64,000 bases of DNA from NCBI GenBank assembly GCA_020723185.1, contig DYJI01000006.1:124001-188000 (forward strand), written 5' to 3'. Below, one piece after another: positions 24,893 to 34,802 of the stretch (within the stretch, counting starts at the first letter, position 1; each line of letters opens with the position of its first letter). The translations under genes and the position numbers were made by a program. This DNA is from Sideroxydans lithotrophicus. GTDB lineage: Bacteria; Pseudomonadota; Gammaproteobacteria; Burkholderiales; Gallionellaceae. The notes beneath the pieces were generated by a model. It was not told the DNA's origin and ran no database searches. It worked only from the letters and a program-made list of their open reading frames with translations.

Positions 24893-26401
24893 TCAGCGCA
24901 CGACGCAGCCCTGATCGCCTCCGCCGCCGTTACCGTTCTGCTCGATGTTCTCCATCTTGGCATCGCCCTCCATGAATCCGGGGGTCGCGGCCAGGCGGGT
25001 CATGATCTGATCGTTGGTGAAACCGCTCTCCCCCTTGCCCAGATCGACCTTCTGATCGCCCTTCTCAAGGATCACTTGTCCGTCATGCACGGTGACGTAC
25101 AAGCCAGCCCCTGCTTCCGCGCCGGCATCCACTTCCTGGAATATCTTGTCCAGGTCGACCGGTACCGAATCGGGACGCGGTGCATCGTTACTCAGCACGG
25201 AGGCCGGGATGTTCATGATCCTCACCGGCTTGCCGGTCTGCTGGGCGAGCATGGCTGCCTGGTTGACCGCCACCGTAAAGGAGCCGCCGGGACCGACCAT
25301 CACCACCTCACCCGACCAGACATAGACCCCCGCGCCATTCATCGGATCGGCAGGGCCCTCGGCCAGCTGCATATATTGGCCACTGACCGAGGTCTGCACT
25401 CCGGCATCACTCAGGATGCCATCCGCTTGTGCTTCGGCATACTGCGACCAAAGCGCGCCGTACTTGAAAGCATCACCGGTCGACACAACCGGATTGGCCC
25501 CATCTTCTGCGCAGGCCCCGTTACACCAGGCATCGAAGCCGGTGCCACGGATGCCGATGGTGGCTCCGGACATGCGGAACTGGTAGTTGTCGCGGTTGGC
25601 GCGGCCGATCAGTCCGGTGACGACGCGCACGCCGCCCTTGATCAGACGCAGGGCGATGTTCTCCTGCACGCCGCCCTTCTTCTCGTACTTGAACGCCTCC
25701 ACCTTGAAGATACTGCTTTGCTGCAACGTGATGCGTCCCCCGTCGCGGAATGCCACCACGGCATGCGATGCGATGTCGCTCTGCAATGTATCGCCCTCGA
25801 ATACGGGAGATCCCAGGGTGAGTTTCCTGATCTCCCCGTCCGCCTGTTTGGCGACCATCTGTCCTGCGATGCGCATCACGCGACCGGCTGGCTTCGGCTT
25901 CTCCGCAGGCGCAGGGGCTGCCGCCTCGGCATCATCCTCGCAGCTCTTGGTGGCGCATAGACGTGAGGTGAAATCGGTCCCGCGGATACCGATCGTCGCA
26001 CCCGAGGCACGCAGCTTGTAGGCATCCTTGTTGCCGCGCTTGCCGATCAGGCCGGTGACGGTGCGGAAACCGCCCTTGAGCAACTTGAACACCGCACTGT
26101 CGTCCTTGGGGGCGCTCTGCTTGAACTGGTATGCCTCGATCTTCAGATTGGAGTCGGGACGCATGGTCATCTTGGTGCCGTCGTTCATCACCACCTGCGC
26201 ATAGCTCTTCTTGCCTGTCACCAGCAGATCGCCGGGCTGCACCGTGGATTTCGGCGTCAGCACGCGTATCGTGCCATCGCCGCGCTGCGCGACCAGCGTG
26301 CCGCTCATGTAGCGGATGGTACCGGCCGTCTCGGCAGCATATGTATTGCCGCCCGCGAGCAGGAGACCGGTCAACGACAATCCCAGCAGTAACTTTTTCA
26401 C
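24893..26401 (-). CDS. Secreted FecR-domain protein with tandem FecR modules
   Basis: A 502-aa protein from GTG at 26401 (AGGTG upstream; a GTG 12 nt earlier is possible). It has a signal peptide (KKLLLGLSLTGLLLAGGNTYA) and two FecR-like modules, each with a strand block (AQVVMNDGTKMTMRPDSNLKI; AVVAFRDGGRITLQQSSIFKV) followed by GG-(F/V)-R-VTGLIG and SGATIGIRGT. The C-terminus is Gly/Asn-rich and ends in GCVVR. It is the third gene of the two-partner secretion operon, 14 nt after the FhaC-like gene, and may help stabilise or display the adhesin. It lacks a sigma-regulator's membrane helix. Confidence 0.85.
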   Translation of the reverse strand: MKKLLLGLSLTGLLLAGGNTYAAETAGTIRYMSGTLVAQRGDGTIRVLTPKSTVQPGDLLVTGKKSYAQVVMNDGTKMTMRPDSNLKIEAYQFKQSAPKDDSAVFKLLKGGFRTVTGLIGKRGNKDAYKLRASGATIGIRGTDFTSRLCATKSCEDDAEAAAPAPAEKPKPAGRVMRIAGQMVAKQADGEIRKLTLGSPVFEGDTLQSDIASHAVVAFRDGGRITLQQSSIFKVEAFKYEKKGGVQENIALRLIKGGVRVVTGLIGRANRDNYQFRMSGATIGIRGTGFDAWCNGACAEDGANPVVSTGDAFKYGALWSQYAEAQADGILSDAGVQTSVSGQYMQLAEGPADPMNGAGVYVWSGEVVMVGPGGSFTVAVNQAAMLAQQTGKPVRIMNIPASVLSNDAPRPDSVPVDLDKIFQEVDAGAEAGAGLYVTVHDGQVILEKGDQKVDLGKGESGFTNDQIMTRLAATPGFMEGDAKMENIEQNGNGGGGDQGCVVR

Positions 26402-26415
26402 TTCACACCTCACCT

Positions 26416-28002
26416 TCAGAACGTTCCGGTCAGCGTGGCGTGGATGCGCCAGTCGCCCTTCATCTGTGCGGGATCGTTACCTTCTTTCAAGATGCGCCCG
26501 GCATCCATCCGCAAACCGTAGTTATTCCCGTAACCCGCCCGCAAACCGAAGCCCGCGCTGGCGATGCTGGTCGAGTTGTTGGCGCTGGAGGAATTCACAT
26601 TGCCGCCATCCAGGAAGACCAGCGCGCGCGCATTCATCTGACCGCGCTCCCAGGCGGGGGTGTAGGTTTCGATATTGAATTTAGCACCTTGCTCGCCGGT
26701 CTCGCTGCCTTCGGAGAAACCACGCACACCACTCGCCCCACCCAGCCGCATCTGCTCGCCCTGGATCAGCTTGTCGCCACTCCATTGGCCATCGAAGGCA
26801 ACCCGGAACTGCCAATCCTTGCCGAACTGCGTGAAGAGTCCGGCACCGAACCTCAGCACCTTGTAAGCGGGTGTGGGGTCGGAGAAGTTCACCAGATCAT
26901 ACGCTGCGAAATCCGCCGATTTCCCTTTGCTGGCGATCGGCATATTGGCAGTGAAGGAGACATTGCCGTTGACATCGCTCTTCGCCAATTTCCCCTGGAT
27001 GGCATAGGCGACGCTCAACGGGGTGACCACGATATCGGTGTACAACACGGTAGGCGGCGGATTCGTCAGCTCGATCTTGCTGAACTTGCGCCAATCCAGA
27101 CCGAGTGACAGCTTGGGGTCGAAACTGCCGATGCGATCGAGCGGGATGTTGTAACGCGAGCTGAACATGAGGCCGCCCCCCTGGAAGTTGGAGAGCCCGC
27201 CCACCAGCGAATTGATGTTGGAATAGCCACCGAAGAACTCGACACTGTGACCGAGGGTGTACAACGGGATCTTGTAACTGCCGCCGAGCACCTTCACCCG
27301 GCTCACATATTGCGGCGAGATCTGCATCTGCATCTGCCCAACATGGTCGCGGTTGAACATGCCGGCATCGCGGAACGACACCCCCAGACGGGATACACCG
27401 GTCTCCTTGGAGCCGCTATTGTCCAGCGTCACGACCCATTGTTTCGGGTTGCTGTCGTTGACCAGCACGCTGGCATTCACCTCGTCATCCGTCTCGCCTG
27501 CCTTCAGCACGACATTGAGCTGGCGAGCGGGGTTCTCGTTGGCGAGACGCAACTGGCGCGCGATGTCTTTCGCACGCGGCACACCACCTTCCCGCACAGC
27601 GGGCAGCGCATAGAGCGCATTGGCCTTGCTGAAGAACTTGTTGTTCTTCACTTCAACCTTCCCGAAACGGCTCTCGATCACTTCGAAACGTACCGTGCCG
27701 GCTTCCAGCTCCTGCTCGGGCAGCAAAACATGCACAGCGGAATAGCCACGCTCCGCATACAACTCCTCGACCGCTTCCAGCGCATATTGCACATCGGAGA
27801 AGTCTTTCTCGGCTCCCACGTAAGGGGCTACGACCTGGTCGAAATCGGATTTCGCCAACAATTTGGCACCATCCACCACGAACTGCTTGATCGGAAACTT
27901 CAGCACAGGAGGGGTGTCGTCATCCACTGCCGCAACGACTTGAGGCGACATTCCGACCAGCAAGATGCAGACTACCCTTGAAAGCGTGGCACGCAGTTTC
28001 AT
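26416..28002 (-). CDS. Two-partner secretion outer-membrane transporter (FhaC/ShlB/HecB family)
   Basis: A 528-aa protein with signal peptide (ending VVAA), POTRA domains at about 35-190 (FPIKQFVVDGAKLL, EELYAERGYSAVHVLLPEQEL, FEVIESRFGKVEVKNNKFF) and a C-terminal beta-barrel. The conserved VRGF motif of the L6 loop is present (GASGVRGFSEG). It exports the adjacent adhesin. The second of two adjacent ATGs (28002) was chosen because the GGAG is 5 nt before it. It starts 11 nt after the adhesin stop. Confidence 0.95.
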   Translation of the reverse strand: MKLRATLSRVVCILLVGMSPQVVAAVDDDTPPVLKFPIKQFVVDGAKLLAKSDFDQVVAPYVGAEKDFSDVQYALEAVEELYAERGYSAVHVLLPEQELEAGTVRFEVIESRFGKVEVKNNKFFSKANALYALPAVREGGVPRAKDIARQLRLANENPARQLNVVLKAGETDDEVNASVLVNDSNPKQWVVTLDNSGSKETGVSRLGVSFRDAGMFNRDHVGQMQMQISPQYVSRVKVLGGSYKIPLYTLGHSVEFFGGYSNINSLVGGLSNFQGGGLMFSSRYNIPLDRIGSFDPKLSLGLDWRKFSKIELTNPPPTVLYTDIVVTPLSVAYAIQGKLAKSDVNGNVSFTANMPIASKGKSADFAAYDLVNFSDPTPAYKVLRFGAGLFTQFGKDWQFRVAFDGQWSGDKLIQGEQMRLGGASGVRGFSEGSETGEQGAKFNIETYTPAWERGQMNARALVFLDGGNVNSSSANNSTSIASAGFGLRAGYGNNYGLRMDAGRILKEGNDPAQMKGDWRIHATLTGTF

Positions 28003-28012
28003 CATCACTCCG

Positions 28013-31000
28013 TTAACGGCAGACCGGTAGGTTGTCCGGCAGCCCGCTACCCTGATCGTTGCCAATGTCTGCTTCGGCCAGAACCTGCTCCTCTTCCTTC
28101 TCCTTCTCTTCTTCGGTCGTATCGCTCTCCGGCGTCCCGGATGAGAACGCGACCTGGGTGATCTCCTGTACGACAGCCGGAGCCATGATGGAGAACTTGC
28201 CCGGCACAAAGGTCATCGTGTAATTCTGGGTATCGAGCAAGGTCAGCGAGCCTTGCTTGATGGCGTACTCTCCGATCAACTCACCGGGATCACGCGCCAA
28301 CGTTCCGCTCAGCACGGTAGCCACCGGATCGAACAGATTGACCACACTGTAAGGAAATATCGCAGGATCGCCCGCATTCATCACTTTCTGGGCCGGAAGC
28401 GCAGTCACGACCAAGCTGGCTGGATCGATAGTGCTGGTGCTATTCCCCACCAGTGTCACGCTATAGTTCCCTCCACCGTTACCATCGTTGATCGCCACGC
28501 TATTGAAGTTGACGACCTTGTTCGTTCCGGCATTCTTGTCTGCATAACTCATATCCGCAGCATTCACCACATCACCCGACACCAGCGCGCTGCTGAAAGC
28601 GGCGAGTTGGGCTGTCGTGGCGGTGTAGGACGTTGTACCGTTGTAGGTCCTGGTCAGGCTCGGTGCCGACAGGGTGATACTGCGCGGTGTCACGGTAAGC
28701 GTGCCATTCACATAGCTGATCGAATAATTGGATGCACTACCCACGGTAAATACGGCATTACTGGGCGTGATGGCGTAAGTACCGGCATTCGCGCTACTCA
28801 CTGCCCCCGCACTGCTCAAAGTGACACTGCCTATCGTGTCCCCGCCCAGCAAGCCGACCGGTATGAAAGCACTGCCATTGAATGTATAGGTATCACCGTA
28901 CACCTTGCTTGCATCGCTGGCAGTGATACTGAGCAATGTGATCCCGGCTGGAGTGATAGTGAGCGTGCCGTTCGTGTAGCCTGTGATGTCGTAGCCCAAC
29001 TGGCTGGAATACAGACCGGTCACATCAAAGACATATGACCCTGCGTTGACTGCACCCTGCGAACTTCCGCCGATGCTGCCCAGCAGGAGCGCGCCGGCAA
29101 CCGAAGTGGAATATCCGTTATCGCCGCTATAGGCGATACCGTCATAGACCTTGGTCGCATCATTCGCGGTCACAGTGGTCTGCGTAAGGAAGCTGGTCAA
29201 CAAGGGGCCGGTATGACCTTCATAGATACGCCAGGTCATACCCGCTCCACCAGTGTTGGCGATGCTCCAGCCGGCATTGGTGAAGTTCGACATCGTCGTC
29301 ATGCCGACCGCATCGAGCGGTGCGGCACCGACATCCGTGGGGCCGAAGGTGTTGTAATCGAAACCGATGCCCGTCACGCCCGCACCCAGGATCGTGTTGT
29401 CCCAGAACGTGCCGGTGACGCTGCCTCCCATATCGTTGCTCCCCACTACCGCACCCATATTGCCCCCGCCGGAAAGGGTGCCGATGCTGGTGTAGCTTGT
29501 GCCGATGACGCTATTGTTCCTTCCGACCAGTCCGCCCAGGTTGGCCGAAGTACTGCCACTGACACTGCTGCCGCTGACATAACTATCACTGATGAGGGCA
29601 TCGCCGCCGACCCCGCCATAGGCCCCGCCTCCCTGCAGCCCCTTGATGTTCAATCCGACCAGACCGCCGATGTCACCGCCACCACCAGTTATGGTTCCGC
29701 CGGTGACAAAACTATTGCTGATGCTTGCCGCTGTGCCAGGCAATCCCGGGAAGGTAATGTTACTTCCCCAGCCTCCAACCCCACCTTCATTCCGACCGAC
29801 CAGACCGCCCACAAGCCCGACGCCCTGCACCGAGCCACCATCCACATAACTGTTGCTGATGCTGCCAGCGATGTTATGGCCGACCAATCCCCCCACGACC
29901 GCACTGAACTGTGCACTACCCAACACAGCAGAATTCATGACATGGCTGCCATCGATATTCCCCTGGCTGCTTCCCGCCAGACCACCAATGTTTGACGACG
30001 CACCGGTGATGGTCCCCAGATCGACGTAACTATTACTGATGAAGTTGTTTGGCGATGAAGCTATAGAGCCCAACCCCAACCGTCCGATCATGCCGCCGAT
30101 ATTGCTGTTGCCACTCACGCTTCCTCCCGTGACATGGCTGCCCGAGATACTGCCGTTGAGCCAACCTGCCAGACCGCCGGCATCGCTCACACCGGATACG
30201 AGCGTATTGGAGACATAGCTGTTGCTGATGCTGATAAAGCCACCTTCGCCCCCATCGGATCCGACCAGACCGCCGATACCGCTCGAACCCGACACATTCC
30301 CCCCGGTGACATAGCTGGTATCGACGGTGCCGCCAAAACTATGTCCCACCAGACCGCCTACATTAGTGAAAGCTCCCTGCACGGTGCCGCCACTGACAAA
30401 GCTGTTGCTGATATTGCCGCCTGTCGGTGGATTGGTACATGTCCCACTACACACGCTATACAGATAGGGATTCTTGTTGTAACCGACCAGACCGCCGACA
30501 CTCGAGTTACCCGCAATGACACCGTTGGTCGAACTGCTGTTGAGAATGTCGCCCTCGTTCCATCCCGCCAGCGCTCCGACATTGAGGCTGCCGTTGACGG
30601 TCGCATTCTGCAGCACCACATTACTCACCGTGGTGCCAGACAGCACATGACCGAACAGGCCAAGATAGTCAGACGTGGACTGGTTGATGCTCAGATTGGA
30701 AATCGTGAAGCTGCCGCCATCAAAGTTGGCCCCCAGCACGGGCACGTAATAGCCCGGTAGCGCAGTGAGGTTGAGCGAGGACGTCAGGGTGAAATTGAGG
30801 GTTGAATCTTCCGAAAAGCCCAGCAGTGCCTTCATGCCGTCCAGGCTACCTACAGTATGGTTGCCAACGCCTCCCGGCAATACATTGCTATAGTCGGCGA
30901 TGTTCAAAGTGCTGTCGGCAAGCCAGTCGGAGAACTGCCCTGTGGCACTCGTATTGAGCACATCGTTATACAAACCGTATGGTGTGACCATCGTCCCGGT

Positions 31001-34000
31001 CGAACCATTGATCGTCATACTGGAGATATTGTAATGACTGTTCGAAATGGCTCCTGAAGACATTGCGCCGGCGAAACCACCAAACAGGTTAGAACCTGTC
31101 ACGCTACCGCCAGCTGCATAGCTATTACTGATGGCACCGTAGGCTGCCCCCGCAAAACCGCCTACGGTCGAGTTGCCTGTCACGGCCACACCGGTCGCAA
31201 AGGCTGCATCTATCGTGCTGCTGTTATATCCCACAACTCCGCCGACGCTGCCCGTACCGGAAACAGAACCGCCACTGTTATAGCTATTGCCGATACTGCC
31301 GGAGTTCCAACCCACCAGACCGCCGACAGAAGTTCTCCCGAACACATTACCGGTGTTGACATAGCTGTTGGTGATACTGCCCCCGGATGCATTCCAACCC
31401 ACCATGCCACCGACGGAACCGCCTAACGTACCCCCATTCACGACACTATTGGCAACATGGCTGCCGTCGATGACACCGTAATTCAAACCTGCCAGACCGC
31501 CGATCCAGCGCCCGGAACCCGTGATCGTACCGCTATCGACAAAACTGTTGACTATGCTTCCATAGAATCCGTTCTGGGCCACCAGCCCGCCGAGCGTGCT
31601 AGCCCCTGCTTCAGAGACATTCATACCGCTGACATAGCAGTTTGTTATAGTGGCATCGCTGATACCTGCCAAGCTCCCGACCCGCCAGTTGCCCGTTACG
31701 CTACCTCCAACCAAACCGAGATTGCTCACCGAAGACCCCATGCTCAGCGCGCTGAACAGTCCGATATCCGTAGTCGCGGGGCGGTTGATGTACAGATTGT
31801 TGACGGTATAGCCCTGACCATTCAGCGCGCCAGAAAAACTCAATACCGGCACGAATCCTGCGCTACCCCACATCCCTCCCGCTGCCAAAGCAGGAGCCAT
31901 ATCGATGTTGTTCGTCAGCATGTAGCTCGCCGTCAGATTCATCGTCATCAATTGCAGTTGATGCGGATTGGCGATGGTCGTACTCCACTCACTGCGCAGG
32001 AAGGGGCGGGTATTGCTTTCGGAAATCCACCAAGTGTTGGTGAAATCGAAACCGGTATATGCGGCTTGGCTATAGGGTGTTGCACTGATGTTGACAACTG
32101 TATCCTGGTTGCCGCTACCGATGGGCACAGCCTGACCTGTTGTAACGCTGTCCCACGCTACCGTCGTGGCGCTGGCCAGACCTGCCGGTCCCGGTCCACC
32201 TGGCAGGATACCCGTGCCTGCCACACCAACCGCCCCTGAAAGGTTATTGCCGATCAAGCCGCCCACCCTGCTCGCAGAGACTATTCCGGTGCTAGCGTAA
32301 CTGTTGCTGATGGATGCCGCTCCGCCCCCGCCCCCTGCACCCGCCACATTCATACTGGTCGATCCATTGGCACCATTGCCGCCGTTGCCACCGAGATTTT
32401 GCCCCACCAGACCGCCTGCAAATTGCGTGGTGAATGCTCCCATTCCGGAAACACTGCCGCCGGATACGTAGCTGTTCGTGATGATTGCTGCGCCACCCGC
32501 GCCGCCCACACCTCCGGGCGCACTGATACTTGCCCCACCACCTGCGCCACCCGCACCACCACGGTTGATACCGACCAGTCCACCCACAGCAGGCGACACT
32601 GCAGCAGTTACACTGACCGCGACTTTCTCCGCATAGCTATTCGATATGCTGGCATTGCTGCCCGCCGTGCCGGGTGTCGTACCCACTGCAGCCGAGCCAT
32701 CGCCACCTTGGTTGACCCCTACCAGACCGCCTGCGGCACCGTTGCCACCCTGTACTGATCCGCCAGACACATAGGTATTGAAGATGGTGCCGAAGTTGAT
32801 TCCGGCCAGCGCGCCCACAGAGGAATTCCCTTGAATGGCGACACTGGTCAAACCCAGATCCTTGACAGTACCGGTTGCACCGATAACCCCGAACAAACCG
32901 ACCTGGTTAGCCGCAGGGGTTGGAATCGAAAGATTGCTGACAGTGTGTCCCAGTCCATCGAACTGGCCAGTGAATGTGGTCGTTGTATTACCCAGCGGCA
33001 CGAAACTCGGAATCGAGGAAGCATCGATGTTCCTGCCCAACGCGTAGTTTCCAGCCAGATTGGTATTGATAGCCTGCAGGTTGGCGGCATTGCTGACCAG
33101 CATCCACTCTCTTAGTGTGCCGGTGACTTTTGCAGTGTAGTTGTTCGGCGTACCGAACACTGTCGGGTTGTAATAAAAATCTGCCGCACCTGCAGTCAGG
33201 GAAACGCTGCCGATACCAGCAAAATTGATAGTACCTGTTCCCGTGCCGTTCAAATCAGCGCGGATCCGCAATCCACCCGCACCCGTATTGCTGATCAGCG
33301 GGTTGATATTAACGTCACGATGCGCATTGAGCGTCAGCGTACTGCTTGTGCTCCAGCTCACCGTATCGTTGATAAAGATATCGCCATTCCCCGCACCAGT
33401 TGCCAACGTCTGAATCGTGATATTGCCCAACCCGAGGTTGGCAGATAGTGTCGTATTGTCCATCCAGCTACTGCCGTTCGCCGGATCGGTGGCGGAGACA
33501 TAGAAATCCGTCGGGTCGATCAGCCAGTTCCCGCTCTTCCCGTTCGCCGCCAGCGTGCTGATGCGCGCACCATCGTTCACAAGAACATGCGCCGCCGAGG
33601 TATCGACGAAACCGCCATCACCCTGTTTCGGGGCGGAGGCGTCCAGTGTGCCGCTGACCTCGACCGTTCCCTGCCCCATGTCGGAGAGGACCTTGATCTC
33701 GCCGCCGCCTGCGCCTTGTGCACTGGCGCTGCCGCTGACCTCTGTGCGCTGGCTGGAACGGAACACGATCTTGCCGCCTTGCATCGTGGCGCTGTCGGCG
33801 CTGACGCTGCCGCTGTTCCGGACCAGGGTGCCGAACAGGCCAAGCCGGCCGGCGCTGGCAACGAGTTGCCCGACGTTGGTAGCGTCGCCCGCCGGCGCGG
33901 TGATGTTGACGCGCAGATTGGGGTCGAGGCTGTTGGTGAGTTCGACGCTGGCGCCGGCAGCGAGAAGTATCTCGCCGTTGGGGGCATTGATGACGCCGCT

Positions 34001-34672
34001 GTTCTCGACGTTCGGGGCGATGAGCCAGATCTCGCCGCCCTGTTGCGCACTGATATTGCCGGCATTGCGGACGGCTTGCGCGTTCGGGTCGTTGCTGAAG
34101 CGGTGGCGACCGGCGAGGAAGTCGGCATCACTGAGGTTGAGCGAGGTGGCGACCAGACCAGCGACATCGACCGTGGAGCCAGCACCGAACACGATACCGC
34201 TGGGGTTGACGAGGAATACGCGACCGTTGGATTGCAGGCTGCCGAGGATCTGACTGGTGTTGCCGCCGACAACGCGGTTGAGGACGGCGGAGCTGGCGCT
34301 TTGCTGGGCGAAGCGGGTGATCTCGTTCTGCTGGATGCTGAAGTCCTGCCAGTGGATGATGGCGCCGGGGGTGTTGGTGACGGTGAGGGTGTTGCCGCTG
34401 GTGTTGAAGCTGGCGCTGCCGCTGACGACCTGGCCACCCATGGGGTTGGCTTGAGCACCGAGGCTGAACAGGCAGAGTGCGGCCAGCGCAGTGAGCTTGA
34501 AGCGGTGGCGGTGGATATCATCCGTGGCGGCATCCACGCCACCGATGTTCAATACTCGCTCCAGACTGGAAACGGCACGCTTGCCTTTGGATTTGACCAG
34601 TTCGGACACGGCCACCCAAGCACCCAATGCTTCGGACCAGATGGTGCGATATATTTTATTAAGTGGATTCAT
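28013..34672 (-). CDS. Giant filamentous-haemagglutinin-like exoprotein (TpsA)
   Basis: A 2219-aa TpsA. It has an extended signal peptide region (MNPLNKIYRTIWSEALGAWV, cleavage near GAQA/NPMGG). The TPS domain carries the NPSG motif (FLVNPSGIVFGAGSTVD) and GEI/NSGVINAP repeats. A long stretch of GLUG-type repeats (GGLVGxNxGxIxNSYxxGGSV, many copies, about residues 560-1850) follows. Then come MBG/YDG-type repeats (ANDATKVYDG, SDASKVYGD, TRTYNGTTSY) and an acidic tail (EEEKEKEEEQ) ending in LPVCR. It should form a surface beta-helical fibre exported by the downstream FhaC-like barrel. GGGGA precedes the ATG. Confidence 0.96.
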   Translation of the reverse strand: MNPLNKIYRTIWSEALGAWVAVSELVKSKGKRAVSSLERVLNIGGVDAATDDIHRHRFKLTALAALCLFSLGAQANPMGGQVVSGSASFNTSGNTLTVTNTPGAIIHWQDFSIQQNEITRFAQQSASSAVLNRVVGGNTSQILGSLQSNGRVFLVNPSGIVFGAGSTVDVAGLVATSLNLSDADFLAGRHRFSNDPNAQAVRNAGNISAQQGGEIWLIAPNVENSGVINAPNGEILLAAGASVELTNSLDPNLRVNITAPAGDATNVGQLVASAGRLGLFGTLVRNSGSVSADSATMQGGKIVFRSSQRTEVSGSASAQGAGGGEIKVLSDMGQGTVEVSGTLDASAPKQGDGGFVDTSAAHVLVNDGARISTLAANGKSGNWLIDPTDFYVSATDPANGSSWMDNTTLSANLGLGNITIQTLATGAGNGDIFINDTVSWSTSSTLTLNAHRDVNINPLISNTGAGGLRIRADLNGTGTGTINFAGIGSVSLTAGAADFYYNPTVFGTPNNYTAKVTGTLREWMLVSNAANLQAINTNLAGNYALGRNIDASSIPSFVPLGNTTTTFTGQFDGLGHTVSNLSIPTPAANQVGLFGVIGATGTVKDLGLTSVAIQGNSSVGALAGINFGTIFNTYVSGGSVQGGNGAAGGLVGVNQGGDGSAAVGTTPGTAGSNASISNSYAEKVAVSVTAAVSPAVGGLVGINRGGAGGAGGGASISAPGGVGGAGGAAIITNSYVSGGSVSGMGAFTTQFAGGLVGQNLGGNGGNGANGSTSMNVAGAGGGGGAASISNSYASTGIVSASRVGGLIGNNLSGAVGVAGTGILPGGPGPAGLASATTVAWDSVTTGQAVPIGSGNQDTVVNISATPYSQAAYTGFDFTNTWWISESNTRPFLRSEWSTTIANPHQLQLMTMNLTASYMLTNNIDMAPALAAGGMWGSAGFVPVLSFSGALNGQGYTVNNLYINRPATTDIGLFSALSMGSSVSNLGLVGGSVTGNWRVGSLAGISDATITNCYVSGMNVSEAGASTLGGLVAQNGFYGSIVNSFVDSGTITGSGRWIGGLAGLNYGVIDGSHVANSVVNGGTLGGSVGGMVGWNASGGSITNSYVNTGNVFGRTSVGGLVGWNSGSIGNSYNSGGSVSGTGSVGGVVGYNSSTIDAAFATGVAVTGNSTVGGFAGAAYGAISNSYAAGGSVTGSNLFGGFAGAMSSGAISNSHYNISSMTINGSTGTMVTPYGLYNDVLNTSATGQFSDWLADSTLNIADYSNVLPGGVGNHTVGSLDGMKALLGFSEDSTLNFTLTSSLNLTALPGYYVPVLGANFDGGSFTISNLSINQSTSDYLGLFGHVLSGTTVSNVVLQNATVNGSLNVGALAGWNEGDILNSSSTNGVIAGNSSVGGLVGYNKNPYLYSVCSGTCTNPPTGGNISNSFVSGGTVQGAFTNVGGLVGHSFGGTVDTSYVTGGNVSGSSGIGGLVGSDGGEGGFISISNSYVSNTLVSGVSDAGGLAGWLNGSISGSHVTGGSVSGNSNIGGMIGRLGLGSIASSPNNFISNSYVDLGTITGASSNIGGLAGSSQGNIDGSHVMNSAVLGSAQFSAVVGGLVGHNIAGSISNSYVDGGSVQGVGLVGGLVGRNEGGVGGWGSNITFPGLPGTAASISNSFVTGGTITGGGGDIGGLVGLNIKGLQGGGAYGGVGGDALISDSYVSGSSVSGSTSANLGGLVGRNNSVIGTSYTSIGTLSGGGNMGAVVGSNDMGGSVTGTFWDNTILGAGVTGIGFDYNTFGPTDVGAAPLDAVGMTTMSNFTNAGWSIANTGGAGMTWRIYEGHTGPLLTSFLTQTTVTANDATKVYDGIAYSGDNGYSTSVAGALLLGSIGGSSQGAVNAGSYVFDVTGLYSSQLGYDITGYTNGTLTITPAGITLLSITASDASKVYGDTYTFNGSAFIPVGLLGGDTIGSVTLSSAGAVSSANAGTYAITPSNAVFTVGSASNYSISYVNGTLTVTPRSITLSAPSLTRTYNGTTSYTATTAQLAAFSSALVSGDVVNAADMSYADKNAGTNKVVNFNSVAINDGNGGGNYSVTLVGNSTSTIDPASLVVTALPAQKVMNAGDPAIFPYSVVNLFDPVATVLSGTLARDPGELIGEYAIKQGSLTLLDTQNYTMTFVPGKFSIMAPAVVQEITQVAFSSGTPESDTTEEEKEKEEEQVLAEADIGNDQGSGLPDNLPVCR

Positions 34673-34735
34673 TGCTTTTCCCCGCCAGCACCATGCGTGA
34701 TGCCGCCCTCTATACGGTCGGAAATCCTACACGGA

Positions 34736-34782
34736 TATACAGGCCGAATCCATATGCCAGAATATATATGCCTGCCTGTATA
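34736..34782. promoter_or_regulatory. Inverted repeat in the divergent adhesin/sulfotransferase promoter
   Basis: A perfect 9-bp inverted repeat, TATACAGGC at 34736-34744 and GCCTGTATA at 34774-34782, surrounds an AT-rich core with TATATAT. It lies between the adhesin operon and the TPR-sulfotransferase operon, about 65-110 nt before the adhesin ATG. It could be an operator for a dimeric regulator or a hairpin in the leader. Confidence 0.45.
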
Positions 34783-34802
34783 CCCCGTCTCCATCGGGCC
34801 CG

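Noticed and set aside
28013-34672. Tandem DNA repeats or CRISPR in the adhesin gene
   Set aside because: The recurrent short motifs encode degenerate GLUG protein repeats in one frame; there are no identical repeats with uniform spacers.
34673-34802. c-di-GMP (GEMM) riboswitch before the adhesin gene
   Set aside because: A CACGCA appears near the adhesin start, but the other conserved GEMM blocks and stems are missing.
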